DNA of 64,000 nt from Hydractinia symbiolongicarpus (lineage: Eukaryota; Cnidaria; Hydrozoa; Anthoathecata; Hydractiniidae): assembly GCF_029227915.1 (NCBI RefSeq), contig NC_079885.1:13095001-13159000 (forward strand), given 5' to 3'. The notes below the pieces were generated by a model that worked only from the letters and a program-made list of their open reading frames with translations, ran no database searches and was not told where the DNA came from. Both the position numbers and the translations under genes were made by a program. Below, piece after piece: positions 20,340 to 32,915 of this stretch (position 1 is the stretch's first letter; each line of letters begins with the position of its first letter).

Positions 20340-21120
20340 ACTGGGAAGTCTAGTATTGACGCTTCAGGCCAAAATTTGTATTTGTTTTTGACAAAATTTG
20401 GCACAGTTAACAAAAAAGTATGCTGAACATAATGGTGACATAATAATTTTGATTTTTGTCACCTAAATGTCATTTTAGGCCAAAATTGGTCCAAAAATTA
20501 GAACTACTTTATTTTCAACAAAATTTGGAACACTTAACAAAAAAAGTATGGTGAACATGAGGGTGACATCAAAATTTTGGTTTTTTGCCACCTTAAATGT
20601 CATTTTAGGCCTAAGTTGGTCCAAAAATTAAAACTACTTTATTTTTGACAAATTTTGGCACAATTAACAAAAAAAGTATGCTGAACATAATGGTGACATA
20701 ATAATTTTGATTTTTGTCACCTAAATGTCATTTTAGGCCAAAATTGGTCCAAAAATTAGAACTACTTTATTTTCAACAAAATTTGGAACACTTAACAAAT
20801 AAAGTATGCTGAACATAATGGTGACATCAAAATTTTGATTTTTGTCACCTAAATGCCATTTTAGGCCAAAATTAGTCCAAAAAATTGAAATCACTTCATT
20901 TTCGGCTAAATCTGGCACAGTTAACAAATAAAGTATGCTGAAAATGATGATGGTACAAAAGTTTGATTTCTTCTTACCTAAATGTCATTTCAGGCCAAAA
21001 TTTATCCAAAAATTAAAACTGCTTTATTTTCGACAAAAATTGACACAGTTAATAAAAAAAGTATGCTGAAAATGATGGTCACATCAAAATTTTGATTTTT
21101 TGTCAACTAATGCCGTTTAA
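20340..21120. repeat. Tandem satellite, about six units of 120-135 bp
   Basis: Each unit carries TTTTAGGCCAAAATTGGTCC, AAAACTACTTTATTTT, GGCACAGTTAACAAA, AGTATGCTGAACATAATGG and TTTTGATTTTTGTCACC. GTTAAC/CTTAAC landmarks recur at about 20405, 20530, 20650, 20790, 20915 and 21045. It is non-coding; a flanking repeat continues to about 21390. Confidence 0.8.
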
Positions 21121-21399
21121 GACCATAAACGTTTCAATCGCAAGACTTTCAACCATGAATGATAGGCTGTATTTTTTGTTAGCAATTTCTTTTAAAATGT
21201 GAGTTTATTATGACACGTTTCGTTTTGTTTGCGTTTGTTGTAAGATATAATGTCACTGGTGTGCTTTATCTTCAGAGGTTCATGCACCAAACCCCTTCGA
21301 ATGTTTGGCACAATAACACAACGAATTAGCAGGTTTTCATCAAATATTTTGGTAGCGCGCGGAAATTCTTAGAGCCCCCAGGGCTTCTTGTTTTTTTTA

Positions 21400-21967
21400 A
21401 AAGAGTATTTTTAAAGAAATTTTTGACATCGAATGAACATCATTTATGAGGCTAATACGAGACGATAATATTGCTAACAATAGTCATTGTTGTTTCATTG
21501 TGGACTGATAAAGTTTTGTCGCTAGGACCCACTCTTACGTTTTTTTGTTACCTACACAAAGTTACGACACGAAGGCATGTCGTAATACAGATCCTATCGA
21601 TTTTCGTCGAAGGTTGGACAGCCGTAGATATGTTAGCGTCATTGAATAACAAATACATAGAACTGAATCGAGAGTATTTCTTTTTGTGCCAGCAGTCTAA
21701 AACTTTAGTTGCTTATTAATAACAAACAAAAAAAGAGGAATTAGTGTTGCCGTATGTGTTGATAAAAGTGAAGATAAAAAAGATGAAAAAAGAAAATTAT
21801 AATCGTACTTTTGTTTGAAATAAAATATTTTCTGGTTGTACTTTTTTATTTTAAGTAAGTACTAGGAAATTTGGCTAACAGGAAACAGGAAACCGTTCGT
21901 GTTCTTATTTTTTTCACATGCTTAGCCTGAAATTGTTCCTATTTTTACTTTGAGTATTATTTATTTA
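21400..21967. other. A+T-rich non-coding region
   Basis: One open stretch (21471-21719, plus strand) shows no recognisable domain and no splice context. I see no other structure. Confidence 0.4.
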
Positions 21968-22462
21968 CTAGTCGATAAAACCCGTGAAAAAATCCACTTA
22001 GGCAGGATAACAATATAAAAGAACCGTCATTTAAAATTTGATGACGCCAGCAATGACCTATTTAAAGAATTTTAGAAACATGTTTACACGTTGCCACCGA
22101 TGTGGAGAGCGTGAAACGATTGCAGAGATATTGAGGTTAACGGTTTTTGGATGACGTCATTAACCCGTTCATATCGAAACAGATTCGGGGACCCAAATTT
22201 GGGAAACTAACCTAATTTGGTCCAAGGTTGTCCCCTGACGTCATTACCCTGTTTTCAAGTCATTTAGCCTCAAATTTTTAAGTGCATTATTCATTAATTT
22301 AAATTAACGCATTGACATTACATTAATTTTATTAACGGAGTGCCGTAATGTCAGAAAATTCAACATGTAAGACATAGCTTCTCAGCTGCATCAAAGGAAA
22401 ATGAACACATCCACTGTGCTGGTTACAGACACACACACAAAGTCTCCCTATTATTATATGGA
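21968..22462 (-). mobile_element. Long-form Helitron-like non-autonomous element
   Basis: The plus strand opens CTAGTCGATAAAACCCGTG, then the AATCCACTTAGGCAGGATAA family signature. The interior carries TGACGTCA palindromes (for example near 22154 and 22238) and a CAAATTTGGG/TTGGTCC block. It ends TATTATTATATGGA. It shares the family structure of 33881-34597 and of the plus-strand array at 54.1-57.7 kb. Confidence 0.65.
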
Positions 22463-23789
22463 TTTCAGACTTGCCATTGTTTTATGAAATTGCGATTATA
22501 AAAAAAATTATATTGGTATCATTTTACGAAAAATTGTTTTTGATATCTTTGAAGATTTCTTGATAAAAAATATACACCTACTGATATTTATTTCTATGCA
22601 TAATTTCAGTGAAAGATTTGAATGCATCGACAAGTGCATCTACGCATTTTGTTTACCAAAGAAGGTTAAACCATGTAGTTGACTGTGTTTCCTGTGAAAT
22701 TTATCCATATGAATCCAGACCAAGTCTTTTAAGGAATTAGGACCAAGTAAGTGAAGTAAGTGAAGTGCGAAAGTGGAAAAGTTGAGCACAAGAATTAAAT
22801 ATTTTAACTGCTTTAACAATAATTTTAGTATTTATGACTGTCTTGATGTTTTTTCATGTGTTATGAAATCCATTCTTGTATACATTTTGTTGTTATAAAG
22901 ATTAGGCTGATACGGTTCGAGTTTCGTATATCATTATTGTTTAGCGTGAGAGAGAATCCAAGCGAATTTACATCCTGGATTGTTCTTTTTTTATCACGAA
23001 ATTCAGACTCGAGTTGTTCTTGATTATTGTTCTCTTATTTTGTTCTTATTTTTGGACAAAGTCTGAGACTCGTGTTCTTATGAAATTGTTCTTATAAAGA
23101 AAAGCGTGCATAATTACTGTTAAACAAATTTTATTGTTTAGAATGGCTTTTTATTTCATTTTGTAAAGCCTTTAGAATTATCAAAATGTTCAAAATTTTT
23201 AGAACTTGCTTTTAAGACTAGAAAGACGTTACTCTTGCTATGGACGTCTATATCTCGACGAAAAATAGACGTGATATTGGCAACCTCTGTCATGCCTTTA
23301 TTTTGTATATAATTTGGAATGTGATCGGGTTAGGGGGTTGCTTCTAAATTTATTACACCCCGTTTATACAGAATTGTGTAAATTTAGATACCGTGTGATC
23401 ATGTGAAATTATTCAGTTGAATTGCATTTACAAAACTTTTGTGACATTTATATAAACTTCGTGAAACTACGTCAACATTCCGTCAGCTATTTTTATGTTG
23501 GTTTATTTACGGAAATTTCAGAAAAAGAGACGAAAAGACTCGCTAATCCAAAATCTTTTCTTCAACAATGTTGAAGCAGCCTTGTGAACGCTGATATATC
23601 TACCGCCAACTCATTAAACGCGTCGAAATAAAAATCGACTCGAATAAGAACAAGGTGAAAAGGTCAAAAACATATTCGCTTTACCTGATGGGGTTCTCTC
23701 CTTTCAAGTTTTGACGATCTGCTACTATCTTTCGAATCTAAAAATTTCGAAGTTCGTATAAATGCGTATTTCCAAACTAATAAAAGCAA
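22463..23789. other. Non-coding region
   Basis: A+T-rich DNA with scattered short repeats. No coding exon, RNA gene or transposon terminus was recognised. Confidence 0.4.
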
Positions 23790-24049
23790 GGTTTCCAATG
23801 GTTGTAAAAATGTCGTGCAACAGTCGCACGATTGTTGCGCAACACTATGGAAATACTTTCGTGCTATTGTTGCACGAGTTGCAGTGCAACATATTTTGTC
23901 TTGTGCAAAAATTGTTGTAGCTACTGAAAATCTTTTTATTTCTACAACAGTTGTGCGATTGTTGTACGTCAATCGCACAATAGAAACCATGACATGACTG
24001 TTTTGCAAAACATGTGCTCGGTAAAATACAAACTATTTGTTTTTCAAAC

Positions 24050-24536
24050 ATGGCGGCGACTTTGGTAGCACAGCAATTCTCCAAGGAAAACTTAGTAGTG
24101 TAAGAATATCCAGTTCTATAGAATAAATTTCACGTAGAATTTAAGGATAAACGAAAAAAGCAAAACACATGGAAGGCGGCAATTGGTGACTTATTTAATT
24201 TATCTTACAGGCAAGCAGAATATAAATAATATTAGAACCAGTTATGACAGATGGCTGAAATCTCAAAAGAATATTCCATCAGGCTCTGGAAGGAACGCTG
24301 TTCTATTACAATTAATTAATCTAGAATGGTGGAATGTTTTTATAGAACATCGGGATACAACAACCAATATTTACTCTAGTGTAGTCGAAACAAAACCAGT
24401 AGAGGAAGACAACAGTGTTAATATATTCAATATTAACTACTGGTTTGAATTTCTTCAAACGTTACATAACTCTGAAACAATTACAAAAGATTTTTTGTTT
24501 GGCTTGTGTTTCTTCTCCAGTCTGCAAGACATATAA
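24050..24536 (+). pseudogene. Harbinger accessory MADF/Myb-like protein, broken
   Basis: It opens MAATLVAQQFSKENLVV and then has stops. The MADF-like core resumes as NTWKAAIGDLFNLSYRQAEYK, breaks by a frameshift near 24225, and continues NNIRTSYDRWLKSQKN, then IPSGSGRNA and LINLEWWNVFIEHRDTTTN. The pattern W..I...........KW...R..Y.R is that of MADF DNA-binding domains carried by Harbinger elements. It is non-functional because of the stops and frameshift. Confidence 0.72.
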
Positions 24537-24698
24537 ATCCAGAATTACTTTCACTGTCAAAACATCCTGTAGAAAGATAGCGTGCTCCATCGGTTAGGCA
24601 TAAATAGTTATGGATATGTGTAATTAAGAAAAGTAGTAATTATGAAAAATGCCCTTAAGCCCTCTATTTAGCTGATAGCATACCAAACAATTTTTTAG

Positions 24699-25308
24699 TT
24701 ATCCTCCGTGCTCTTCATAATTTATAATTAAAAACTCAAAAGAAAGATTTCTGCCTGGGTAATGTTTTATTAGCCATGTTTCGAGTGCAAATGTATTATC
24801 ACCAATTAGAACTGGTGGTACTCTTGGGCTACTTTCGGAGACTTCTGGTAAATAAAAATCATTTCAACTGAAAGTAAACGCATTTTCATTAAATATTGCA
24901 GCATCATTATCCCTATGTATCGCAAATAGCTAACAAAACCATGCTATGGAAACCTTTGTAGTTGTAATAAAACGAACCCGAGTTGACAGAAGTTTCAATA
25001 CATATATGTTTTCTATTAATTACTCCTAACACTGAAAAAAATTATTGATTGAATTCCTTACAAATACTCTGCCACCCTCTATTTTAAACATTCCAGATAG
25101 CACAACAGGTTTCTTCAACTATTTTGCATACAGTAGCTCTGTCAACTCCAAGTTAACACGCTTGTGTTTGCTGCGATTCCCCTTTGGCTAGGTAACGAAG
25201 TGCTATTAATCTCTCAGATTGAGATATTGGTTCTTGTCTGGGACAATATTTCTTTGTAATTGAAGGAGCAATGAGAGATAAAAGATGGTCAAATCTGTTA
25301 GAAGACAT
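24699..25308 (-). pseudogene. HARBI1-type transposase remnant
   Basis: From the ATG at 25308 the minus strand reads MSSNRFDHLLSLIAPSI, then QEPISQSERLIALRYLAKG and, after a shift, GESQQTQA...DRATVCKIVEETCCAIW, the N-terminal helix-turn-helix region of HARBI1 proteins. Later pieces include EGGRVFVRNS and NTFALETWLIKHYPGRNLS, matching the region before the catalytic Glu. The central catalytic blocks are eroded, and many stops are present. Confidence 0.75.
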
Positions 25309-25619
25309 TTTATCTGTTAAAGAATTTTTTATCGTGTAGTTTCAGTTCTGGTATCAATACACTAAAAGCACTACGTTTTAAAAATATTTCTCACACCAAA
25401 ATCTATGTTTAAGTTTCTTATTAAGTTTTCTACGCCTTCATTAAAGTTTCAAAGCTTTAGAAATATACACAGCCGACTCAAGCCTATTTTTTTTTTTGTT
25501 TACAGCAGCCATTTTCAACAAGTTTCGCGCGCATTATAGAAAAACAATTTATACAACATATGCGAAGCGTGCAATAATCGTGCGACGGTTATGTGACATT
25601 TTCACAATCATTGAAAACC

Positions 25620-27194
25620 AGACTTAAGTAATTGATGCTGATTTTTTCGAGTTATCTGAAACGTAACTTAGCAACTAGGTCATAATCACGTTCGTGCGTT
25701 GTCAGGTAGAAATTTCAACATTTTTTTCTTTACTTACTGTACGCAGATGCAAGAAACATACTTTTTTCTCTTTTAACTCAACAAATGTCGTTTTTGAGCG
25801 ATAGCTGGTATGTGAAGGAAGTGTACATATATTCAACCTTTCAAATTTACTACACATGATTTTACAACAACAACTAGAGCATCATAGGACTACACAAGAC
25901 TAAATTACGATATAGCAAACATATTCCTAACTAACGATTTAACAGTTTAACTTTGAAATTTCATGATCAACCACAATATCATCTCATCATCAAACTTTTT
26001 ATACAAACTTCTAGAACATCTTAAACACATTAAACCGGATCTTAACAGAGCGAAACAAATTTTTGTGCGCATTTGTGTGACTGGTATATTAGATTTCGTT
26101 TTCACTACATTCACCAAACCTTACCTTGACTCGATAAACTGTCCAGACTGTCTCTGCTTTTACGCGGAACGCTAGCCTAAAATGAAATGAAAAATTTAAG
26201 GCAAAAAAAAAGTATAATATTAAAAAAAATTATTTCAAAAGAAAATCAGTACTCAAGCTCTCTTTGTGTTAATTTTAATGCCAAACCTTTTAAGCACCAA
26301 AAAAGCACCAAAAAAGCAAAACTCTCACCAAAAGTGCAGACTTAAAGTTTTCGTCGACTTTCATTGTTCGTCTTGTTATCTTCAAACTTTTCTATGAACA
26401 ATACTGTACTTTAATCAAGTTACATATATTTAAAACTCCTTTGGCATGTACAGAATAAACACAAAAACTTCACAAAAACTCTCAAAATAGCCTCAATGTT
26501 AATGTGGTTTTCGTGTACTTGTCATTTCCGTATCAACATTTTATGTCAAATCCATATTAAGCTGAAAATTATCTAAAGATACAACTCGCCATAAATCCAA
26601 TGTTTCTTGTTCATTTGAGACCTTTTGTTGATTTTATTTACAAGCGTATTGAAATGCGATCATTACGTATGCATTTCTTTTTTATGTTTAGTAAGTGGCT
26701 ACGTGATTTTGTTGCTTTTTGTAATAAAATATTTTAACGAGAAGATAAAATTATTCTCATAAGAGGTTTTTGTTCGCCAATTTAATCTCATTAATTACAA
26801 ATTTACGACACACATTGCTTCTTCAGCCACAGAAGATTTTTAACGTGTTGCGATACTTTTGCAATGTTGCATACGAAATTTAAACATGTGTTGAAGGTCT
26901 GCCAACTAATTTATTATAAACTATAAGGCCAAGAATTTGTTTAGCAACCTCGTTCCTAGAACTTTTCTCTTTTTTTGAGGTTGGAGAAGTAGGAACAACG
27001 TTTTGCGACACAAATTTCCATGCATGCTTTATCTTTTAGGCAAAAAATGGCTAAACTTTCTTGTAAGCGATTACATTCAACGCTGGGGTATTGCGGTATT
27101 TCAAACGTTATATTGACATGACAGTGATAAAAGCAAGAATTTAGTAGATTAGATTCGTTCCTTTATAATATTATATTAATTTGTCATTTTCAAT
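25620..27194. other. Non-coding region
   Basis: A+T-rich DNA. ACCTCGTTCCTAGAAC near 26947 resembles an end of the short palindromic MITE family, but no partner end was found. No gene was supported. Confidence 0.4.
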
Positions 27195-27994
27195 ATTGGT
27201 AAGGCCTGTGGAAAAACCCAATTAGGCAGAAAAACAATATATCGTATATTTCGTGTGTCCGCAATACGGCTTTTAGATAGATAGATAGATGGAATACGGC
27301 TATTATTAGAGAGACACTTTTCGGTGACCCGTGGAAAAATCCACGGGATCGCCCGTCCTTTATATATTGCATTTCGTGTTTCCGTAACAGAAATACAAAC
27401 AGACGCACGAACAGGCAGACGACGGCTATTACTATAGGGACTAGCCGGGAGAGATCGGTGGAAAAATCCACGGGGTCGCCCGTCCTTTATATATCACATT
27501 TCGTGTTTCCATAACAGACAGACAAACAGACAGACGACGGCTATTGTTAAAGAGACTAGTCGTTAACATCGCCCATTGCGTTCGCTCGTCCTTTAAATTT
27601 ACCCGTCGCAACAAAGTGGATAAAAATGTATGGCATTTGATATTCGTGCGCCTTTTAAAAATTTCGTGTTTCCGTTACGGGACGCCGCTTTCGTGGACAC
27701 ATAGACAGACGACGGCTATTATTAACTAGTCGTTAGCCCGTGGAAAAATCCACGGATTCGCCCGTCCTTTCAATTTACCCGTCGCAACAAAGTGGATAAA
27801 AATATATCGCATTTGACATTCGTGTTTCCGTAACATCATTTTCTAACTCAGCAGGGGGTCCGCGCTGAGACAGACAGACGGAATACCGCTATTATAATAG
27901 AGACTAGTCGGTGGCCGTTGGATAAATCCACGGGATCGCCTGTCCTTTATTTTCCGCATTTTGTGTGTCTCGCTACTTGCTATTATTATAGACA
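27195..27994 (-). mobile_element. Tandem array of about six short Helitron-like elements
   Basis: Units are separated by CTAG at 27441, 27556, 27726 and 27904, with less clear borders near 27195 and 27310. Most contain the hairpin CCCGTGGAAAAATCCACGGG or a variant, then TCGCCCGTCCTTT, a TTTCGTGTTTCCGTAACA stretch, GACAGACAGACG and CGGCTATTATTATAGAGA. Read on the minus strand each is TCTCTATAATAATAGCCG...hairpin...CGACTAG. Head-to-tail packing with no spacer fits tandem Helitron copies. Confidence 0.75.
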
Positions 27995-29669
27995 TATGAT
28001 AGCATGGAACTTCACGAACCCATTCTTTTTCGCGTTTTGTCTTCTAGACGACAAATCATTATCCAGATCAAGAAGACATCCAATAGTTTGAGTTTGGTTG
28101 TTTTTTGCTATCACAGTAACAGCTAATGGAGGAGAAACTTCTTCTATATCACAAAATCGACTTTAAGAATTGCAAAACAAAAAATTCCTCACAGCATTAG
28201 TCTAGACCTGGTTACAATAGATTATCTCAACGAAATAATAAATTATTAAAAGATTTTGCCGTTTGCAGCGACTTTACATGAATATACTAGCCAAGTATGG
28301 GATAAATTCTGTTCATCCGATAGTTATCAGAGTTTTAAATTAATAACAGCCGCATCCTTTTTTTACTAAAACATGTTTAATCTTTTTCTTTCGAAAACTT
28401 CAACATACTAATTTAGCAAATCCTCTTTGACCGCCAACCACCTGTCAGACGAAATTTTTTTTGTATAAATTCCTACAAAAAATTCATTACTTATCCGGTA
28501 ACTACCAGAGTGTCGGAGTAAAAGTAGCAGCGACGTTACAAAGAAAAGTAATAATTCGGTAAAAGCTTTCTAAAATATATAACTGTCATATAGGCTGTAA
28601 CTTGTTTGTACTCCCTTTATCTGATTGTCACAGCGACAAGTCATACGAGTAAGACGCTCATGTCGTAAATGAGAACAGTAACTTTACTGCAAATTTGAAT
28701 TTTTTATTATATGCTTGGTTGATAAAATCATGAAATAATTAAGAAACTTAGACCAAAATGTACTTGGATTCTATAAAAAAAGAACGTGTATATATAGTGT
28801 ACGGCACAAGTGTCAAAGCAGCATCATTAATTCCAAGATGGCAAGCATCAGTTGTTAGTACATATGCAACCAAAATGTTGGATTCTGGTTTTGGATTTTG
28901 TCATACCAGTCGGGTTCCACAAGTTACCACGCGCTAACCTCATCCCTAGTCCCATTTTTATAGACACAGATTGATATTTATCACAGGTAGCCACGTGAAA
29001 ACACTGTTCTAAACAAAGTGCGACCCTAATTAAAGCTTATTTAATTAAGATAGTGCTTGCAGCCAAATTGTTTAACCTCTCTGTATCTTCATCGTTGGAA
29101 AGTAAACAACAAAGACATTCAAAACTGATATGTGTGTCTAAATAAAAGAAGTTTTTTTTTCTAATTCTGCCTGTTTGTTTGTAACATACAAATTTGTTTT
29201 TAAATTTTCAAAAGAAACAACCTATAACCGCAAAATAAAATGACTGCAAAAGTTTCATGCAATAAATGATAACCATTTATTAATAAATAATATATATGCT
29301 TGTAAAAAACATAACTAGAATAAACGTTTTTTATAAATTTGTGGCTTTAAAAAAAACCTTTTTGTTGATAATATGTCAAGAAGCCTTATGTCACTGCAAT
29401 CACTTGGGGCCAGAACTACTTTTCTAATGGGGGTTGCATAATAACAATAGCTGCAGCAATTATCCAAATGTGATTACACATATTGATCATTGATATTGGT
29501 AATATGTTTTACAATAATTAGAATTCTTTTAACCATCCATTAACCCTTTTAATGTGTATTCTTGCTCATGCTTCTCTCTTACCATGATATACTTCTGATT
29601 TTGTAAATTTTCTTATGTAGCAAACAAAAGGGGTAGAACACATGTTACTTGGTAGGGCATAAACAGATC
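27995..29669. other. Non-coding region
   Basis: No recognisable gene or transposon end. Only A+T-rich DNA and short homopolymers were seen. Confidence 0.4.
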
Positions 29670-29940
29670 TTAAACATTGAAACCTTGATTAAACAGAACC
29701 ATAAAACCAGCATGAAATTTTGAAGCAACATTTGTATCTTCAGTGATAAAACGATCTGTGCTATTAATGTTAAAACCGTGTCCAGTCGATATTCCAAATC
29801 TGAAAGCTAAGTCAGCAACAGGCGCATCAAGTCTTATCCTCATCAAAGTCATTGATATTTTATCCACTAAACTCAGAGAACGAATTGGACCATGTTTTCT
29901 TGAAAAAACAATTTTGCAAGACTATACTGATACTGTTTAA
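29670..29940 (-). pseudogene. Fragment of an ISL2EU/THAP-type transposase
   Basis: The minus strand reads (after a stop) VDKISMTLMRIRLDAPVADL and AFRFGIST, with KHGPIRSL just upstream in another frame. This corresponds to the helix-turn-helix segment LVRLRCAFPVEDLGVRFNMS of the element at 7597-9688. No catalytic core follows, so it is a relic. Confidence 0.55.
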
Positions 29941-31527
29941 TTTTTAGGCAATTTTCACCTTTGTAATATTGGAGCGTTAAATGTTTCGGCCGAACATGCA
30001 AAACAATAAAAATGAAAAACTTTTGACGATGGACATACAGTGTACAATTTTGTAATTTTTTTATTATTCTGGATGCAATTCCCTAACATTCTTGCATTAA
30101 TTGTATTCAATGACAATTTGCTAGAAGTTGTTGATGTTGTCGATAACGTAGGCAATAAAATATTGGCATTATTAATTGGTGATAACATTGGAATATCTAA
30201 TACTAAAGCAGACATGGTGAGGTTGAGCAAGTAGACGATAACAGAGTTGTCCCACTAGCTGGTGATGAAATGTAACATCTGTTAATGAGCTGATTGGAGA
30301 CATAAACAAAGATTAATTTTTAAGAGAAGTTAGATCAAGGGTGACACCAAAGTCAATTTCATTTACATTTTTTGTTATTAAAAAAACCCTCTTTCTTTTG
30401 ATGCTTTTCTCTTTTTGGGTTATCATCAGTACCATAACCTTTTAAGTACAATGTGGTAAAAGGGCTTGCATCTGTCGGTATTCCATATTTAAGATGATTT
30501 GAACAGATTGCGTAATGTTTTTTGAACACAAAATACTTTTTATTACGTTACTTCGTATACAACTTACGTTTCTACAAAATATGAAAACGTCTTAAATGCA
30601 GTGATGTTTGGCTTAATGACATTTTTCTAAATATTTACCAGCATTGTTACAGTAAAAAGCTCTATTATACAAGTTTTGTTCAGATGCTTTTTATTACAAA
30701 TCTGACAGTTTTTCATTTTCTTCACCATACACAACATTTTTTATTTTTTGGCGCTGCAAATATAAATTGTCGTGCAACGGGGCCTGGGTCCTAAGCCTTA
30801 AAGGATGAATTTATACCTAAACTGGGGGGGGGGGGGGATAAATAATAAATGGGGGGATGAAAGTGGCTTCACACTTTGATAAACATTTCCGGCCAATAAA
30901 AAACATCGGCACAAAATTTAGTTACTGATCAAAATTTATCAAATTTTATCAACATTTTTGAAGAAAAGCGAGCACTATTTCAAATAAATATGTGAAATAA
31001 ACAATAATAGGTACAAAAAATTCTCCTTCTTATATATAGCTAGCAATTTCTTATGTTTTAGGTATTTTAGTTTGTATCGCACTGTACGGAGGAAAACCAA
31101 AATCAGCCGAAAATGAAGGAAATAAAATAAAAAAGTAGGTAACAATTTTGGTTGGTAAAAAATATTGGTCACAAAGCCAAAATTTTATCAATTTTTGCAT
31201 GACATTTTTATACCGATAAGAAAGAAGCTTAAGTTGCATAAAAACAAGTTCTTACAAAAAAAACGCTTCGTTTTTGTGTTTTGCTTAAGAAGAGGGAACA
31301 GATACAAACCAATATCCAAACACAACGGATGATGGACACGAAAAAAGAAAAGAAAAACTTTTGTGTTGCAACCAAACTATAGCAGTTCTTCATCTTTTTG
31401 AACACACACGTTGTGTTTAAAGAATTCCATTTCAAAAAAAAACGTTCGAATTATTTCTTTCGAATGGCGACGAGATCCGATTGGCCGTACGTATATTTGT
31501 AACTATGTTTTTTAAATTTTCTTTTTT

Positions 31528-31559
<32 letters not shown>

Positions 31560-32606
31560 TATTTATTCATGATTATTTGCTCATCATATTAATACTCTCG
31601 TTAATGAGAGTCCTTTGCCAAGTAAACTCACTGGTAATAAAAGTTTCATGCTCCTCATATTCTTCTTGCATTTACCACGCAAGCACGATCCCAGGACGAG
31701 AAGCAAATGGAGACTAGGGTTAAAGTTGGTTTGTGGCAACTCGATGGCTGCAAGTAGTTTAAAAAAAGCGAGAATTTAAAGTTGTTATTACAAGTCAAAT
31801 GTACTTAACCACTGACACTGTATAATGACCATCTCAGAGTTATTGTTTCTCAAAATCCATCAAAATAAAACATACATTCTTTTTACTTCCCCTCAATGTT
31901 CCTTCTCTATCTCCCTCTTTGTTCAATACGACGTTTATTTATTGTTGCCAAAGAATAAAAAGCATAACTCCACTTCCTCTAAAAAAACCTTGCTACAAAC
32001 AGTCCTGGAAACAAAGTTGGGGCAACTTTCGATTAAGGTTTGGTTTTCCAACTGATAAAACAATAAAATACGTCGTCGCGCGCAACCACATGTCTCACCG
32101 CAACAGAGACAATAACATTGATGTTTAAAATTATATTCATATTTTGATATTTTTTCTAGATTCATGAAGGCTATTATTTTTCTCTTTGCTTTTTATTACG
32201 TCATCTTGCTGTTGGTATGTGATAGCCATATTAATTTTTGGGATACCAACTATACTAGCATTACTTTACGGATGGTTAGGGGTTTTATAAAGTCCAAATT
32301 AATAGACTTTTTAGAAGGCATTCTTCCCAGTGAGAATATCATTATTCTTGTACTTGCATAACTTTTAATGGTTAAAGTCAGTAGTATATCAGTATCACTG
32401 CATGATTAGTCAGCGAATAGATTTTGCCCCCTTCTATATTGGTCCGCAAAATTGTGACTTCATGAATATCCGGCAAGCGCTCAGCTCTCTTTACAAAAAG
32501 TTACATATTTTTTTATGGATTCCAAATTTCTTAATTATCTTTAGCGCTGCGGTCTACTTCGAGGTAGTGAGAGGGCGTATGTAGATTGGCTGCAGTGGAA
32601 GCGCTT
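29941..32606. other. Non-coding region with simple repeats
   Basis: Contains a run of about 14 G at 30825-30838, a (TTTC)n tract at about 31521-31561 and A+T-rich DNA. Open frames here are short and protein-unlike. Confidence 0.45.
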
Positions 32607-32915
32607 AATTTATTATTATTATTATTTACCCAGGATAGCCTGTTCAGTTTTTATAGGAACTGTTATCAATGAGAGTCCTGTGAAGGAGGTCCTGGTGCAT
32701 TTAAAGGTCCTATTTGAGCTACGGAAGGCGTGCAAGCACAACCAACGCTCAACTAGAAAAACGGCATAAGATATCAATCCTATTCTCGTGCTGAACGTTA
32801 AGCAGAAAGGATCAATTTACACTTTTATAGTCTCTGGCATGACTTGGTCGGGGTTTGAACCTAAGACCTTCCGCACTGGAGGCGAACGCTGTACCACAAG
32901 GCCACCAGTCGGTGC
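32607..32915 (-). repeat. Complete tRNA-derived SINE, family 2
   Basis: On the minus strand the head (from 32915) reads GCACCGACTGGTGGCCTTGTGG (positions 32894-32915), then GTTCGCCTCCAGTGCGG and the B box GGTTCAAACCCC. The body has CAAGTCATGCCAGAGAC, TTTCTGCTTAACGTTCAGCA and CTATCCTGGGTAAATAA, and ends in an (AAT)n tail (TTATTATT on the plus strand at 32607-32627). The head, body and microsatellite tail are all intact in outline. Confidence 0.82.

Larger units (their letters stand above)
23790..25619. mobile_element. PIF/Harbinger element with about 50-bp inverted repeats
   Basis: The left end reads GGTTTCCAATGGTTGTAAAA and continues to CAGTCGCACGATTGTTGCGC. The reverse complement of the right end reads GGTTTTCAATGATTGTGAAA and continues to CCGTCGCACGATTATTGCACGC. 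Between them are a MADF-like gene on the plus strand (24050-24536) and a transposase remnant on the minus strand (24699-25308), the usual two-gene layout. The target duplication is not clear. Confidence 0.82.

Noticed and set aside
20156-20413. Minus-strand 85-codon ORF upstream of the SOWAH-like gene
   Set aside because: It reads into the tandem satellite starting near 20340, with no domain or splice context.
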